64,000 bases of DNA. Source: Sclerotiophoma versabilis (taxonomy: Eukaryota; Ascomycota; Dothideomycetes; Pleosporales; Didymellaceae). Below, in pieces: positions 43,196-54,904 of this stretch. The translations under genes were made by a program, and so were the position numbers. The notes under the pieces are model-generated. The model was not told the origin of the DNA, did no database searches, and saw only the letters and a list, made by a program, of their open reading frames with translations. The stretch covers positions 1,550,001 through 1,614,000 of the forward strand of contig JAAROD010000081.1 of assembly GCA_012274445.1 (NCBI GenBank). The letters are read 5' to 3'. The first letter of the stretch is position 1. Each line of letters opens with the position of its first letter.

Positions 43196-46062
43196 ATGTC
43201 GTGCCTACCTGCGGACCGCGATACCAAGAAGTTTCCTGCCTCTGAACCAAGTTTAATTCTCACTGTTTCAGAGAGCTCCCCAAACCTACCTCTGATCTTG
43301 TCGAAGAACCTCACTGTCTATGCGGAGACAGTAGATCTGGAGTCAAGCCTAACGGCGCCTTTTTCAGTCAATGCCTACAAAGTTATACAATTGAGCCTCT
43401 ATACTTACGATTTGAATCATTTGCGACAGGATTTAAGCTTGAGCATTGATCTGTCAGCACCTGGATCTCAGAGCGATGCCGAATCCGGAAAGAATGGAAG
43501 CATGATCAAACTATACATTGAAAATGCAACAATCGATAATTTCAGTGTACCCCTCAAAGGTAAGCCTGAGTTGCCTGTTGTATGATAGTTACTGAATTCA
43601 GAGTACAGCTCGTGGTGGCAAGGGGTTTAATGGCCGACAAAGTCAACCTGGTACAAATGGCGGCAATGGCGGAAGTATCGAGATTTTCTTTCGTTCTTCC
43701 TACGGACGAGCCATTGCAACCGTCGCGGATATCATCGAATCTTACGGAAGTAAGTCAGGAAACTGGAGGCGTTCTCTCGAAGAGCTCTCAACACTGTATG
43801 ACACACATTCAGAATTGAAAAATGCGGATATGGGAAAGAAGAGAGTCGATGAAATCCGGGCTTCAGCTTCCTCGGGTGAGAAACAGAAGACAATCTCACT
43901 TCTACAAAAACTTGGCCACAGGCTTTCGATCGCTGAATCTTGGGTCATCGCACAAGCGACAAAGAGTATCGATGTAAAGGGCGGGGTATATGGGCTTGGT
44001 GGTAGAGGTGTCGATGGCATAAGGGCCAGCGATGGCAGTATAGGCGAGGATGGAACCCTATTGGTAACACCGTACTCAGGGTCGCAGGATCAGTGCAACT
44101 GGACTGTTCCTTTGGCCCATCCCGTTCAGTGCCGCATGCTTCTTGAGAAGGCGAAGCTGCAGTATTGGATTGGCGGACAAGATGGTCTTGCCAACGCGTT
44201 ACGCTACTTACGTCGGCTCGATGACCGGTTGGCGTTTGTCGACAACATCAACGATATCTCACCTATCCGAGAGACATATGCAAGATCAAGCCCTGCCATG
44301 TTTATATCCGACCCTCACGGCAACGGGCAAAGCGCGATTGACGGCCTGAAAGCTGTACGAAGCGAGACAACGACATTCCTAGAGCAGCTACAGAGTGGCC
44401 GAGACTTTTATGGCACAAGTCTACTACAGGTTCCGCGTGCATCGTATCAGACGTACATGAGCAGCAGTATCCAGGCAGATGAGATCTGGAAGTCCCTCAA
44501 GATCCTCGAGCAAGCTTACACTGCATACCTCATAGCTGATAAGGATTATACAACGAAGGCTTCTCAGATCAAGAACACAGTCAAAGTCTGCACAGAGAGG
44601 AAAAAGGCCAACGATGATCGCATAGCCATATTGAAAAATGAGATGGAGCTATACCTGGTCAAGATCAAAGCGTATAGCGATCCGATTGCTACGCAGAAGA
44701 GCAGATTGATCAAGTCACTGGAAGAATGCAAGCAAGATGTTCGTGACGCATCCAGCATCCCGACTCCAGACGTCCTCGATGCCATCGGTCAATGCCTCTT
44801 TGCTCCAGGAGCGGCCATGAAAATTCTACAAGGAGTAAACATAATGTACTCCGCACAGACTCAGATTCCAAGCGATGACGGAAGGACCAAAATTGACAAG
44901 AAATATCTATTGCGGAAGATTCAACTTGTTACCGGCAGCGACAAGACTGCACTGAAAGCCAATTTGAAGGAAGCACACAAAAGTCTAGCTGATGGTAATA
45001 GTATCAGTAATGATGCCGAGTGGGACGTTTTGTTACTGGCCGAAGATGACATGAACAAGCTCATGGAGGAGTACAGTGACGCTATTGGAGATAGTGTCAA
45101 GCATGTAAAGGACGACTTCCGTCAATTCTCAGGTGAGTCCCGTTCACTATGAGGCTTGGGATTTTATTAATACAAACTCAGCAATCATGTTAGAGCGGAA
45201 CAGCAAGATCTCCCATTACGATGCCTGCGTCAAGTTGGTAGTCAAGTATGAGGAGGAAAATCGCACACTGGCCGCTCAAGCCGTAGAGTTTTCGCAGAAA
45301 CAACTGGATCAGGACACGATCAATTTTCCAGCCGTGACTGCTTTCATGGAGTCCATGTATCTCGCTGGTTTGTCCGATGTTATGTGGCAGATGTATCAGG
45401 CACAACGAGCCTTGCAGTTTGCAACGCTGAAACGAGACGACATTATCGCACAGACCCTAGGCGACGAGCCGTTGTCTCAATTAGACTATGCCACACTTTC
45501 AGGGGCACGTGCAAAGATCGTGAAAGCGTACCTAGCCGCTATCGAAGCACAGGGACAGCCAGTGCAGGTTTTCAAAGCGAAGAAATATCACCTTAGTCCG
45601 GCCAACCTTTACCTCATTCGACAAGGGCTGTCAATAACCGAGGTCATCCCACCGGTAATACCTGCCACTCCCGCTAACGAGCACCCTTTGCATGGTCTAG
45701 GCAATGTAAGATTGACCAAAGTACGATTCTACGCTATCGGAGCTACCACGACGAGTGGTATGCTGTTCACGCGTATTGAACACGGCGGGGACGAGACCAT
45801 GGTCAGGCACGACGGATCAACTATCGACTTCAAGCACTCTCATGTTTCTCTCAATTTCTGCTATATGATAGAAGATCCGAAATATCGAGGTGATGACACA
45901 ATTGAAGGCGATATTGGAGATACGGTCAAGGGAGATTTCGCACTTGTTGGTCCCTTCGCCTCGTGGACTATCGAGATATCTCAGCATCAGAATGAAGGCC
46001 TGGATCTGTCCGACGTGACTGAGGCTTATCTGGAATTCGAAGGCCAGTTTGAAGGATTCTAA
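43196..46062 (+). CDS. Large protein with Gly-rich segments, helical middle and C-terminal beta domain (gene B of the pair)
   Basis: Read as join(43196..43559, 43609..45132, 45182..46062), 922 aa, with two 49-bp introns; the second acceptor of a close AG pair (at 43,608) keeps the frame. The first ~120 residues look beta-rich. A glycine-rich stretch follows (~123-145, GTNGGNGGS), then a second at ~245-270 (GGVYGLGGRGVDGIR). Residues ~280-790 are mostly helical and charged, with long amphipathic helices. The last ~130 residues (from GNVRLTKVRFYAIGA to LEFEGQFEGF) form a probable beta-sandwich with a GPFASWTIEIS motif. I faintly associate it with C-terminal modules of large bacterial and fungal surface or toxin-complex-like proteins, but cannot name a family. 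No signal peptide or membrane helix is seen. Confidence 0.72.
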
Positions 46063-46602
46063 GTAGCTTACCTCAGAATGGCCGATTTAAACCTGTACAG
46101 GAAGAACTTGAAATTTGTAGGCTTGAGGATTCGATGCACAAGGCTTGAACTTCTATTATAAAGCTCAAGCGTACAAGTGTCTCTAGCTGAGGAGAGGTAG
46201 GAAGGCAAGCGATAAAGTACCTCAGCCACTTGAGTTAATTCGTTCTTTAATCAACTCTTCATAAGGAGCTCCAACCTTCAAATTGGAACAAACAAATCCA
46301 TGGCCTTTCATTATGTCTCATTACCTCCTGAAATTTTCTTCTCACTAAAGTGTCAGTTAAAACATGGAGCAGAGCTTCGAGAAGCTCACAGAGATGGTTC
46401 TATAAGGCTCCACTTTCGATATCTTTTGCACAATACCATCCCTCATTGCGATGTCGATAACGTAAAGCTGGATAGTGATGAAATTCAAATGCATTTAGAA
46501 ATGTGTAAGACATTTAAAAGTCCCTGTCTCCGACTTCTATGACGCCCATTATACCGTTGCTATTCGTCATCATATTAGTTGAAACGATCTGAGCTCATCA
46601 GT
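46063..46602. other. Spacer between gene B and the HET remnant
   Basis: An 80-codon ATG-started frame (46,300-46,542, plus) has no recognisable feature and is not supported. Otherwise empty. Confidence 0.45.
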
Positions 46603-48925
46603 TCATTCAGTCCACATTTTGAATACGCTTTGGCCATCCAGAGCAGGCACAAAAGCAGTGCCGACGAAAGTGTACCCAGTTTTCTGCTGGCGCACAATCA
46701 CCGGAAACGGGGTTGGGTCTAACTCTGATCCAGAGAACAAGATGAGCGAGTCACCCTCTCTCAGTGTTTCTGATCCGAGGAAGAACATACCACTTCGTGT
46801 CTGGCACAGACGACGACCACTCCAGCTTTCTTTACCTTTAGATGCGCCCAAGTCGACCTCATCTGGGAAGAGGAGGCGTGTACTTTGTTGGAAAGATATG
46901 ATCATCTTCTCCAAAATCGGCGTAACGCTGATGTGGTCGATCAGGTCCCTGATCAGCTGTGTTTGTTCTGCAAACAACAACATAGCAAATTGATGCCAGT
47001 GGGTCTGGGACAGAAACCAGTTTGAGCTTGTCAATAGGCGTATCAAGTCCACTTCTGCCATTGCGTACTCAACGGGATGTTGCAGCGGTCTCCGGACGGC
47101 GCCAACAGTCTGTGACCAGTACAAAGCTATTACAGTCAAAGTTGCTGAGAAATTGTCCGGGTCTAGCCGTGGTTCCAACTTGGTACCTACAACATCTACT
47201 TCAATGCCTCTGATACTGAGGGCCCTAGACGAACGATCAACCTTAGCTTGGTAGGACATAAGTCGGGGTTCCGTACGGATTGAAGGATTGAAGGGTGCAC
47301 AAGCCTTTTCTGCTCTCCCTCTTGCTGTATGAATGAAGGGCTCAAACGTTCTGGATATTCTCCAGTCTGGTACCCATGAAGGTAGTGTAGATGCATCCTC
47401 CGCGTTGTGGTCGACCTGGCTCAGGAGCCGGGCGACTTCGAGCTTCTCGACACAGAGCTGAGCAACATCAACGTAGATACTCTCAACGTCCAGATGATAG
47501 TCTGGCTCGATTGTACGAACAGCTTCTGAGAGTGGCTCATCAGTGCAGTACCGTAGCCCCAGAAAGCCGTAAATCCGATCGCGGTCATCGGAACATCGCA
47601 ACCCTCTCAAGGCATGTAGGGTATCCAAGAAGTACAAGCCGCAACTCCTGATATTAAGGCAAGGTGCTGTTGTATCCTTTGCAAACTGTCGATCTGATGC
47701 AAATTGCCGATCACTAACCAGCTTTCGGAACTTCGAAAATGGCAGTTGAGAGTGACCCCACAGTAATATCTTGATGTGTCAGGTACCATTAATAACGTAA
47801 GCGTCTGACTTTGATCGTGATTGGTAACACAGCTTGCAAAGCCATATATCGGTAATGGTACCATCAAGCTCAGTATACTGTAATTGAAGCCCAAAAGCCC
47901 ATATATCAGAAACTACCCGACCACCTGTTATAGACCCCTTCCACTTCACAGCGTAGCCTAATTAGGATGGCTTAAGACGCTCCCCCTTCCGGTATACGTG
48001 ACTAAAATTGACGTCAAATGCTATACCTTTCACGAAGGTTTTATTAACAGGCGTCGGGTAATCGTGGAAGGGGGTGGTTGGGTTGATTGATACCGACTCA
48101 GGGGAGCTGGGACGGAACATTGATGAGGCTTGAGAGCTTGATTGAGTGGCAGATATGCTGAAGTGCTTCTGCGAGGGTTGGCGTAATTGCAATATCTCCT
48201 TCTGTAGTAGATAAGCTATGAGTTAATAGAGGTTTCTCCCAAACGTAAGAAAGAGCCTCGAAAGCTGTCCAAGTTCGTGGTTTGCGGTTGAGATGTCTGC
48301 TCCTTCCCCAACCATTTTGATCACTGAATGCACCGAAAGTCTCAGTTGCATTGAGAACAGTCGCATATTTGTTGAAGTGATGGAAGGGAGTTGCAGAAGT
48401 GATAAGATCTCCCCTGCACCTGCTCTGCCCTTGATCGAAGTGCAACATACTTGCGCCATTTGGACCTGTGGGTAAACCATTTTTCTCGAGAGTACTGAGG
48501 TGTCTTTGGTATGTCTCTCCTAACTCAAGGCTGTCTCCTTTTGAAGCGTTGTCAATATTTTTGGAGTCATTGGAATCATTCCCATTCTCTCCCCGTTGTA
48601 ACTGCTGTTTCCACACTGCATGACCAATACTACTGTGGAGCATCTTCCCACCATTGAAGTACATGTGTTTTCCTCGATCGTCGTCCCAATTCTCATCTTC
48701 TTGTCCCTCATCTTCAATAATCGACTCCGACTCGCTTGAACTGTCAACGTAGTCATCCAGCTCTTGATTTAGAAGGCTCTCTGCTCCAAGATCGGTGTGC
48801 AGAATCTCGCCCCTCAACGGCTCATCGGACCCACCAGGTTTGAGTCTCAGGATACGGATCATGGTGGGCGTCTCCAATGATCTATACACGTACCTGTCGC
48901 ATGCTGCGCCAGCATGCGATGCCAT
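46603..48925 (-). pseudogene. Disrupted HET-domain gene carrying a small inserted element
   Basis: Two coherent pieces lie in the right order on the minus strand. The N-terminal piece (48,925 to a stop at 48,098) has an ATG, an acidic region and the start of a HET domain (FEALSYVWEKP, ITPTLAEALQHI), then ends. The C-terminal piece is open from 47,778 to 46,603 and carries LRCSDDRDRIYGFLGL, STLPSWVPDWR and a GDSLILFSGSEL region, the usual downstream part of HET proteins, but has no start codon. The HET core (the WIDAICINQ-type block) is missing from both. The gap of about 320 bp includes a MITE-like element at 47,915-48,062. An intron joining the pieces would still leave the core absent, so a working HET protein is unlikely. 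Confidence 0.78.
47915..48062. mobile_element. MITE-like element with ~21-bp imperfect terminal inverted repeats
   Basis: Arms at 47915-47935 and 48042-48062 are inverted copies sharing TACCCGAC and CCTGTTA cores with one single-base indel. The 148-bp span has no coding capacity. A CCCCTTCCAC/GTGGAAGGGG pair also occurs in inverted order nearby. No clear target-site duplication was found, so its boundaries are uncertain. It lies in the gap of the disrupted HET gene. Confidence 0.5.
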
Positions 48926-50670
48926 TGAGTCCGCTAGAAAACTCTTTCAGGATTCAATTCCGCTTTAGATGAAGCGTCGGAGTTGCACGGTGTCGTGAGT
49001 CCAAGTTAATTTCGCACCACTTGAGGTCGAGGCGTGACCTTGAGTTCGTCCCACTTATGAAGTGGCTATGCTGCATCAGCACCTTGACCTATCAGGAATA
49101 GACAACAACGCAACGAAGCCCAAGCTTTCACCAGTGGATATTTGATTGTGTAAGAACCTTCAGTATTGTGTCAGTGCAATTAGCTCATTGCACGTTCTTT
49201 CGAGAGTGGGTGAGGTAGAATTCGCGAGAATGCTGGTCTTTGTCAGGCATGAGACTGGATTTTCCGGAAGATAAGCAGCTTTGATTTATACTCTCCAGTG
49301 CAGCCGAAGAATTTTTGTAGCCTTGATAGCGCAATGACAGGGTGGCCGTGTCCTGCAGGTGCGTCTGACCTATCAGATTGCGACAGGTCATCAGCTGAGC
49401 TTGCCGCGTTACGGATGAAGGATTCAGCCTTGTCACCTTTGCACGCCTTCTACCTCAACTTCTCCTAGGAAGCCCGAACCTACTGGACCAAACAGGGAAA
49501 AGACATACACCGAAAAGCTGGATTGGGTTTATGTTTCGCTGAGGACATGAAATTCACAGCCTGAATACCATGACATGGAAACCACGGCCTGGAATTTTCA
49601 ACCCCCCAAGCTCACAAACTGTCCCTTCAAAAAACGTATACTGTATGATTCACCATCTGACAGCGCATTCTCAATGTTCAAATCGCTACAATCTGCTGAA
49701 AATACGCTTTCCTCACTTTCAGCATTCTGGTCTTAGCCATACGAGGACATTCTTGGCGTCGATGCACACACGACTCATGGCCTTTGCTCGATGAATTCTA
49801 TGCACCAGAGCTAGATATCTAAAAGATTTTCTCCAGACAGCAAATGCAGTCTAAACAGCTCTGATGGATACCATACTTGATACTAGCCCAGCCTTCATAA
49901 ACGCCAACAGGGTGTGTGCATCAGTGTCTTTTAAGATTCGCTCCTGTTACCTGTGTCGTATCATATCTCTCACCATGTACCTTTCGATCCGTAAATACCA
50001 TTAGTCCTTTTCCAATGCACAGAGACGCCTTCTCCTCGCTTACCCGTGCAGCCCTTCTCCTCCTGGGTCTGTATGTGGTAACTCTCCCCTTCAATGCTCA
50101 TCTCCAGTCCCCGAGTGTAATGTAAGTCTCCAAGTGAAGTGTAAGTCCCCGAGTAAAATCTGAGTCCCCGAGTAAAATCTGAGTACCCGGATAGCAGTAT
50201 CCGTCCCCATAGGTCTGTAAACATGCGTTTTGTCCTCAAACGCGCCCAGTGCCGTGATCTGCCCAGCCTGAGAAGAAGAAATAGCGAACGACGTTGGAAA
50301 GCGAAACAGCAGAATCAGATGTCCTAGGTAAAGCTCAAGGGCCGAGTTCTAGGTCGCCCACGTAAAGCTGGGGGTTGTGCAATGATTAGTATCGCAGTGT
50401 AGGAGAGAAAGCCAAAAGAGTGGGCGACGCTGAGGTTTCCACATGGCTAGACATATATATCATGCGGTGGTTTTGAACAGTAGGCGCACTTTACCTCTCG
50501 GCACTTCTGGGTGTTTGCCAATCTGCAGCCCTCAATTTCACCGCAGTCGTGACACATCGATCGCCGCATGGTCTGAAAATATCCAGTACTCTTCATAACT
50601 CTTCAGATGCTGGTTCATTAATCTTCATACGCATAAAAATACTTATTGCTCATCCCACGGCGATCTCGGC
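48926..50670. other. Gene-poor region with a tandem repeat
   Basis: About 1.7 kb upstream of the HET remnant and downstream of Mdm1. It contains a 19-bp tandem repeat (50,106-50,190). Short frames lack family features, so no gene is supported. Confidence 0.5.
50106..50190 (+). repeat. 19-bp tandem repeat, four and a half copies
   Basis: Units start AGTCCCCGAGT at 50106, 50125 (diverged), 50144 and 50163, with a partial fifth unit at 50182. Units three and four are identical over 19 bp. No spacer structure suggests CRISPR; this is a small minisatellite. Confidence 0.85.
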
Positions 50671-53600
50671 CTAGGCATCGGGGAATAGCACCCCGATGAC
50701 TTCATCCACAATTGTGAATACTAAGTGCGTGTTCAACCTCTCGTTGTTCAAACAGCCTTCGAGCCTCTTCGCGGCTGTCACTGCATTTCCCCTGCCCACT
50801 ACGCTGCTCGCAAGCTCTGGCACTAGCGTCTCAAGCACCACCTTCGCCTCTCTTCTGCTCTTATCCTTGTCCTTCTGAGTCCTCGGCTGGGCATTGGGAT
50901 CGGGCTGCTTCATGCGGCCACCGGGCCACATTGTTTCGGCGAGTTTGTCGATGTAGGAGGCGATGCTGTTCGCGGAGGTGAACGAGGTGAAGCTCTCGCG
51001 GACTTTGCGCTCGATAGTGCCGCCGAGTAGCTGGTGCAGTACGACTACGACGGCACGACCACGAAGCCAATTGTTCTGGGCGTTCAAGCTAAAGACCTCG
51101 AGAAATAGATCGCAAATCGGCTTCACCAGCGGTTCGAGTTCTTTGTTCTCAAACGCCAGTAACTCCGCCTCAGCCTCTGCATCACTCATCCCCAGCCCTG
51201 CCTCGAAGCCCGGCGGCGCATTAGCAACGTGAGGATCGACAGAGTGGTTGCTAGCAGCAAGCTGGGTAGTCGCTGCGGAGATGAGGTTCTGACCTGCGAC
51301 GGACAATTGGTCTAGGACCGGAATGTTGCCAAGGAATTCTTCCATGCCGTCTGCTACGGAACTATATATGCGGGAGACAAAGTCGTTGGCTTCGACGGGG
51401 TTCTTGAGCGTGTCGGCAGGATTGATGGCGGATGCGGAGAGGAAGGCGCGGAGTTCGCGTGACCGGCATACGGACGGGATCTGAAGGAGCTCCCGCAGGT
51501 ACTTTTCAAGACCCATGCGACGCTTGTGCAAGAAGTCTTTCTGCAGCTTGAGCATCATCTGGCGGCGTGGAAACTCGAGGTTTCTGACTTGAGGGAACTT
51601 GGCACGGAGGTTCTTGTGAAGTTCGTGGAACTCGCTATACCGGCGAGATATCACCCATGTTGCAGCCGGCATTTGATCGCCTGCTTTGCGTTTGACCTCG
51701 ATGACATCTGACCTGTTAGACCCGATTTAGTATAAGCGCGGGAGATGAACTTACACATGGCATACTCTTTGCCGTCTTCCTCGGTGCCAACCATGATTGA
51801 CTGGATGAATACTGTAGCGCGTCCGTACAAGCTGTTATCGCTCTCCTGAACGATATACTGTTGGCGCTGCAACTCCTTCCTCTGAATCTCTCTCTGCAAG
51901 CTTGCCTTGCTCTTTCTCAAGATCCTCAACTCAGCAGCATTATTGGTCAACTCGGCCTTGCTCGTCAACGAATCTACGATCGACTCCTGCGTCACCAGGC
52001 GCTCAATGTCCGCGGTCAGCGCATCAATGGCTTCTGCGAGACCCAGATCTCCAGGCGCGGCTTCGTGGATGTCTTCATCATCGGTCTTGTTAGCAGTAGT
52101 GGTTGGGTCTTCGACTTCGTCTTCGAGGAACTTCTCTTCGTCGCCGAACAGATCATCGTTGAAAACACCGCGTGTCCGGGGTGCTCCAACGAGCCCTAAG
52201 GATGCTATACTCGGCTTCTCGCTATCTTTTTTGCTCTGCATCGGTGGTCGCGGCGATAAGGCTCTCGATACATCCACTGATCCTTTCCGAGAATCGTTGT
52301 CTTGAGGCGATCTTAGGCTTGGGTCGTAGAAGATTGAGCCCTCGGGTTCGTCCATGATGTCTGTCAATGCAGCGTGCATAGCATCCACGACCTTACTGTT
52401 ATCACCATTGGCCTGATTCTGGCCATACTCAGAGTCCAAGCTTGCAGTCGACTGCGCCATCGTATCAGTGTCGTAGTCGTCATCGAACAATGGAGAGCGT
52501 AGAGTGTTGGGGGACTGCACATCCAGTGACCGCCTGAGCGGCGGCTCAAACTCCTTAGTGATACCCTGGCTCTTGAGGTCAGAAGATGACGCTACTGCAC
52601 GGCGGAGGTCCCCTGCTGGCAGCTTCAGCATGGGTCGTTGCGTCGACTGTGACCTGGTCATTGCAGGAGTAGCAATTGAAGGGTTATCCAACGTCTGCGC
52701 AATCGATTGCGTTCGAATGTTCCGGCTAGGGTTTGCGGCCTCATCCATTGCCAGCCACTTGTAGTACAAATTCGATCTCTTGAAGCGTCTGAAATAAGGC
52801 TCTTGCAGTTGGTCGTACGCGTCTGTCTGGGCCCGTAGTAGAGCACGCCGTGCTTCGTGGTATTGCTGTGGTGTCGCCTTCCGCCCGGCCTTCAGGAATT
52901 GAGCAACTGCTTGCTTAGCTTCTGGGAGAATCTTGAGTTCTGGCTTTGATAGGTATGCGTCGTGAATCTGGGCGATATCTGCACGGTCTGACTCGGTCCA
53001 CGAAGGCAATGGACCGCTGTGTCCAGCAGGCTCCTCATCCAACTCATCCTCAAGTGGATTACGGAACCCATCGACCACTATCCAAAACTGCACGAGACGC
53101 ATCAGGTCAGCTTGGTCCATGAATTCCATGAAGCAGGACAAGCCAGATGCATCGTGGAGCACCTCTTGAAGAGAGGCATTGGCGAATCTGGACGATGTAC
53201 GCTTATGCTTTGGCTTTTCTTTGGCTGCAACCTTTGCTCGTACGGAGCCTCCAGCGCTCAAATTCGCAACTTTCTGGTCAAGTATGCTGCGTGCGGTTTC
53301 CAAGCGCCGCAAATACACGGCGTCCTGCCCTTCAACCTGCGAGTCCTTCCGCAACTGACTTGATATTTCACTGCGGAAGCGGCGGGCATCAGCTAGTGTG
53401 TTTGTCTGTCTGATGGCGCGTATGAACTTTTCAAAGCGTCGCTCATTGTCGCCTGGTGCGAGCTTAGGGAACTGTATGTTCTTGGGGATCTTGGGCGAGG
53501 CGGGCGTCTGCTGGTCAAGGGCAGCTCGCAGCTTGCGGACTGTCTTGCGTTCTTGGAGGAGTGTGCGGCCCTGAAGGAATAAGCGTGGATCGTAATGTTG

Positions 53601-54498
53601 GCATGCTTTGACTTACATAGCCCTCCATCAGCTGATTCCACATGTCTGGATCAGCAACCATGTGCATAATCGGCGACAGAACAGCGCAAGCCACGAGCTC
53701 CTTGATCAGCACATTGACCGCCGGACTCGTCATCATGCTGGGCGGCATAATCTTCGGCAGTATACGCGCAACGAGGCTGCGCAAATGTTGCTGCTGTATC
53801 GGCTTGGTGTTCGAGTATGCCAGCGACGCAGCCGGATGCAGACGGCCCTCCTTGTACTTGGCGGCAATAGCCAGATCCAGCTCTTCACTCTCAGTGACGT
53901 TGCGCATCAGCTTTCTTCCCCTCACAATCTGCTCGGCCTCGTACGAGGCGCGCAGGTGGTCGGTGATGATTGGGATCAGGCGCGAGACAACTATCTCGAC
54001 CATATCCACGGCGAGGATGCGGTCGCGGAACTCGCCCAACGCGGCGCGCATCGCTCGGTCAACCTCGTTGACAAAGGTCGGGCTCTTGCTGATGCTGCCG
54101 TACCAGCTCTTCACGAAATCGCGCAGGATCAGCCCCACCAGCACGTCCAGGCTGTCCGAGACGACGAACGAGACGGGGTATATGGGCTCCATCATGTACT
54201 CGTTGCGCTTGGTGAGCGCTGCCACCTCGGCCGCCCACCGCTCCGGCTTGACAAACGCAGCATGGCGAGCCCCGTAGCGAGTCGTTGAGTTGGCACTGTC
54301 GTATCGCAGCTCCTTGTTCCAGGCGGTGTTCCAGGCGGTCGTGAGTGTCAGCCAAGCCCCTGCGGCCAGCGTAGCCAGTGCGCCGGCGACAAAGGCATAG
54401 GGCAGATAGTGCAGCTTTGGCTGCCAGTGGGTGAGGTAACCCCAGGCGATGAATACGGCGGCGGCGGCGAGGGCTACATCTCTGCGCTTCAGGGCCAT
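50671..54498 (-). CDS. MDM1: Mdm1/SNX13-type sorting nexin (PXA-RGS-PX-Nexin_C), ER-vacuole tether
   Basis: Read as complement(join(50671..51707, 51755..53570, 53617..54498)), 1244 aa. Exon 1 has two N-terminal hydrophobic segments (ALAAAAVFIAWGYL; YAFVAGALATLAAGAWLTL) that would anchor the protein in the ER, then a PXA domain (residues ~90-290). Exon 2 holds an RGS-like domain beginning SLQEVLHDASGLSCFMEFM. Splicing into exon 3 restores AMYVIEVKRKAG, the start of a PX domain with ISRRYSEFHELH, followed by the Nexin_C region to the stop. This order is found only in the Mdm1/SNX13/14/19/25 group. Yeast Mdm1 tethers ER to vacuole and marks lipid-droplet formation sites; the PX domain binds phosphoinositides. 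The donor-acceptor at 51,707 was chosen because it alone keeps the PX strand intact. Confidence 0.92.
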
Positions 54499-54904
54499 AG
54501 TCTTTTCTTGGCGACGCGCATCTTGCGTGAGGTCTGACGAGTTTGGGCAGTCGGTGAGGTTGACGTCGGCAGCGAAGCGCGCCGCGGTGGTGCTCGGGCC
54601 AACCGGGATACGCTATACGAGCTGTACGAGCGAGAGCGCGCATCTGGGAAAGTGAAGAATGGAGTGACCAAGCGAGCATTTTGGAGGGACAGCGGATGGA
54701 GCACCCCGAGGTCAGACGTTTGATGGGGTAGGAAGGAAAACGATGGTAAATGCCTGAAGGAAAGAACCTTGGAAGGCCTCAAGCCCTACACGTTTGTCCT
54801 GTCTGCATCCTTGTAACTCATCTACTTTATGGCTATGGTATCTCTTTTGAACGCCTCAACACCTTCAATGCAAATGCAGTACACAGCTATCTCTCTCACC
54901 CACC
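54499..54904. other. Spacer between Prp46 and Mdm1
   Basis: Promoter and leader of Mdm1 following the Prp46 stop; both genes are on the minus strand. No further feature seen. Confidence 0.5.

Noticed and set aside
50106..50190. CRISPR-like array
   Set aside because: Units are contiguous without spacers and the genome is fungal; it is a minisatellite.
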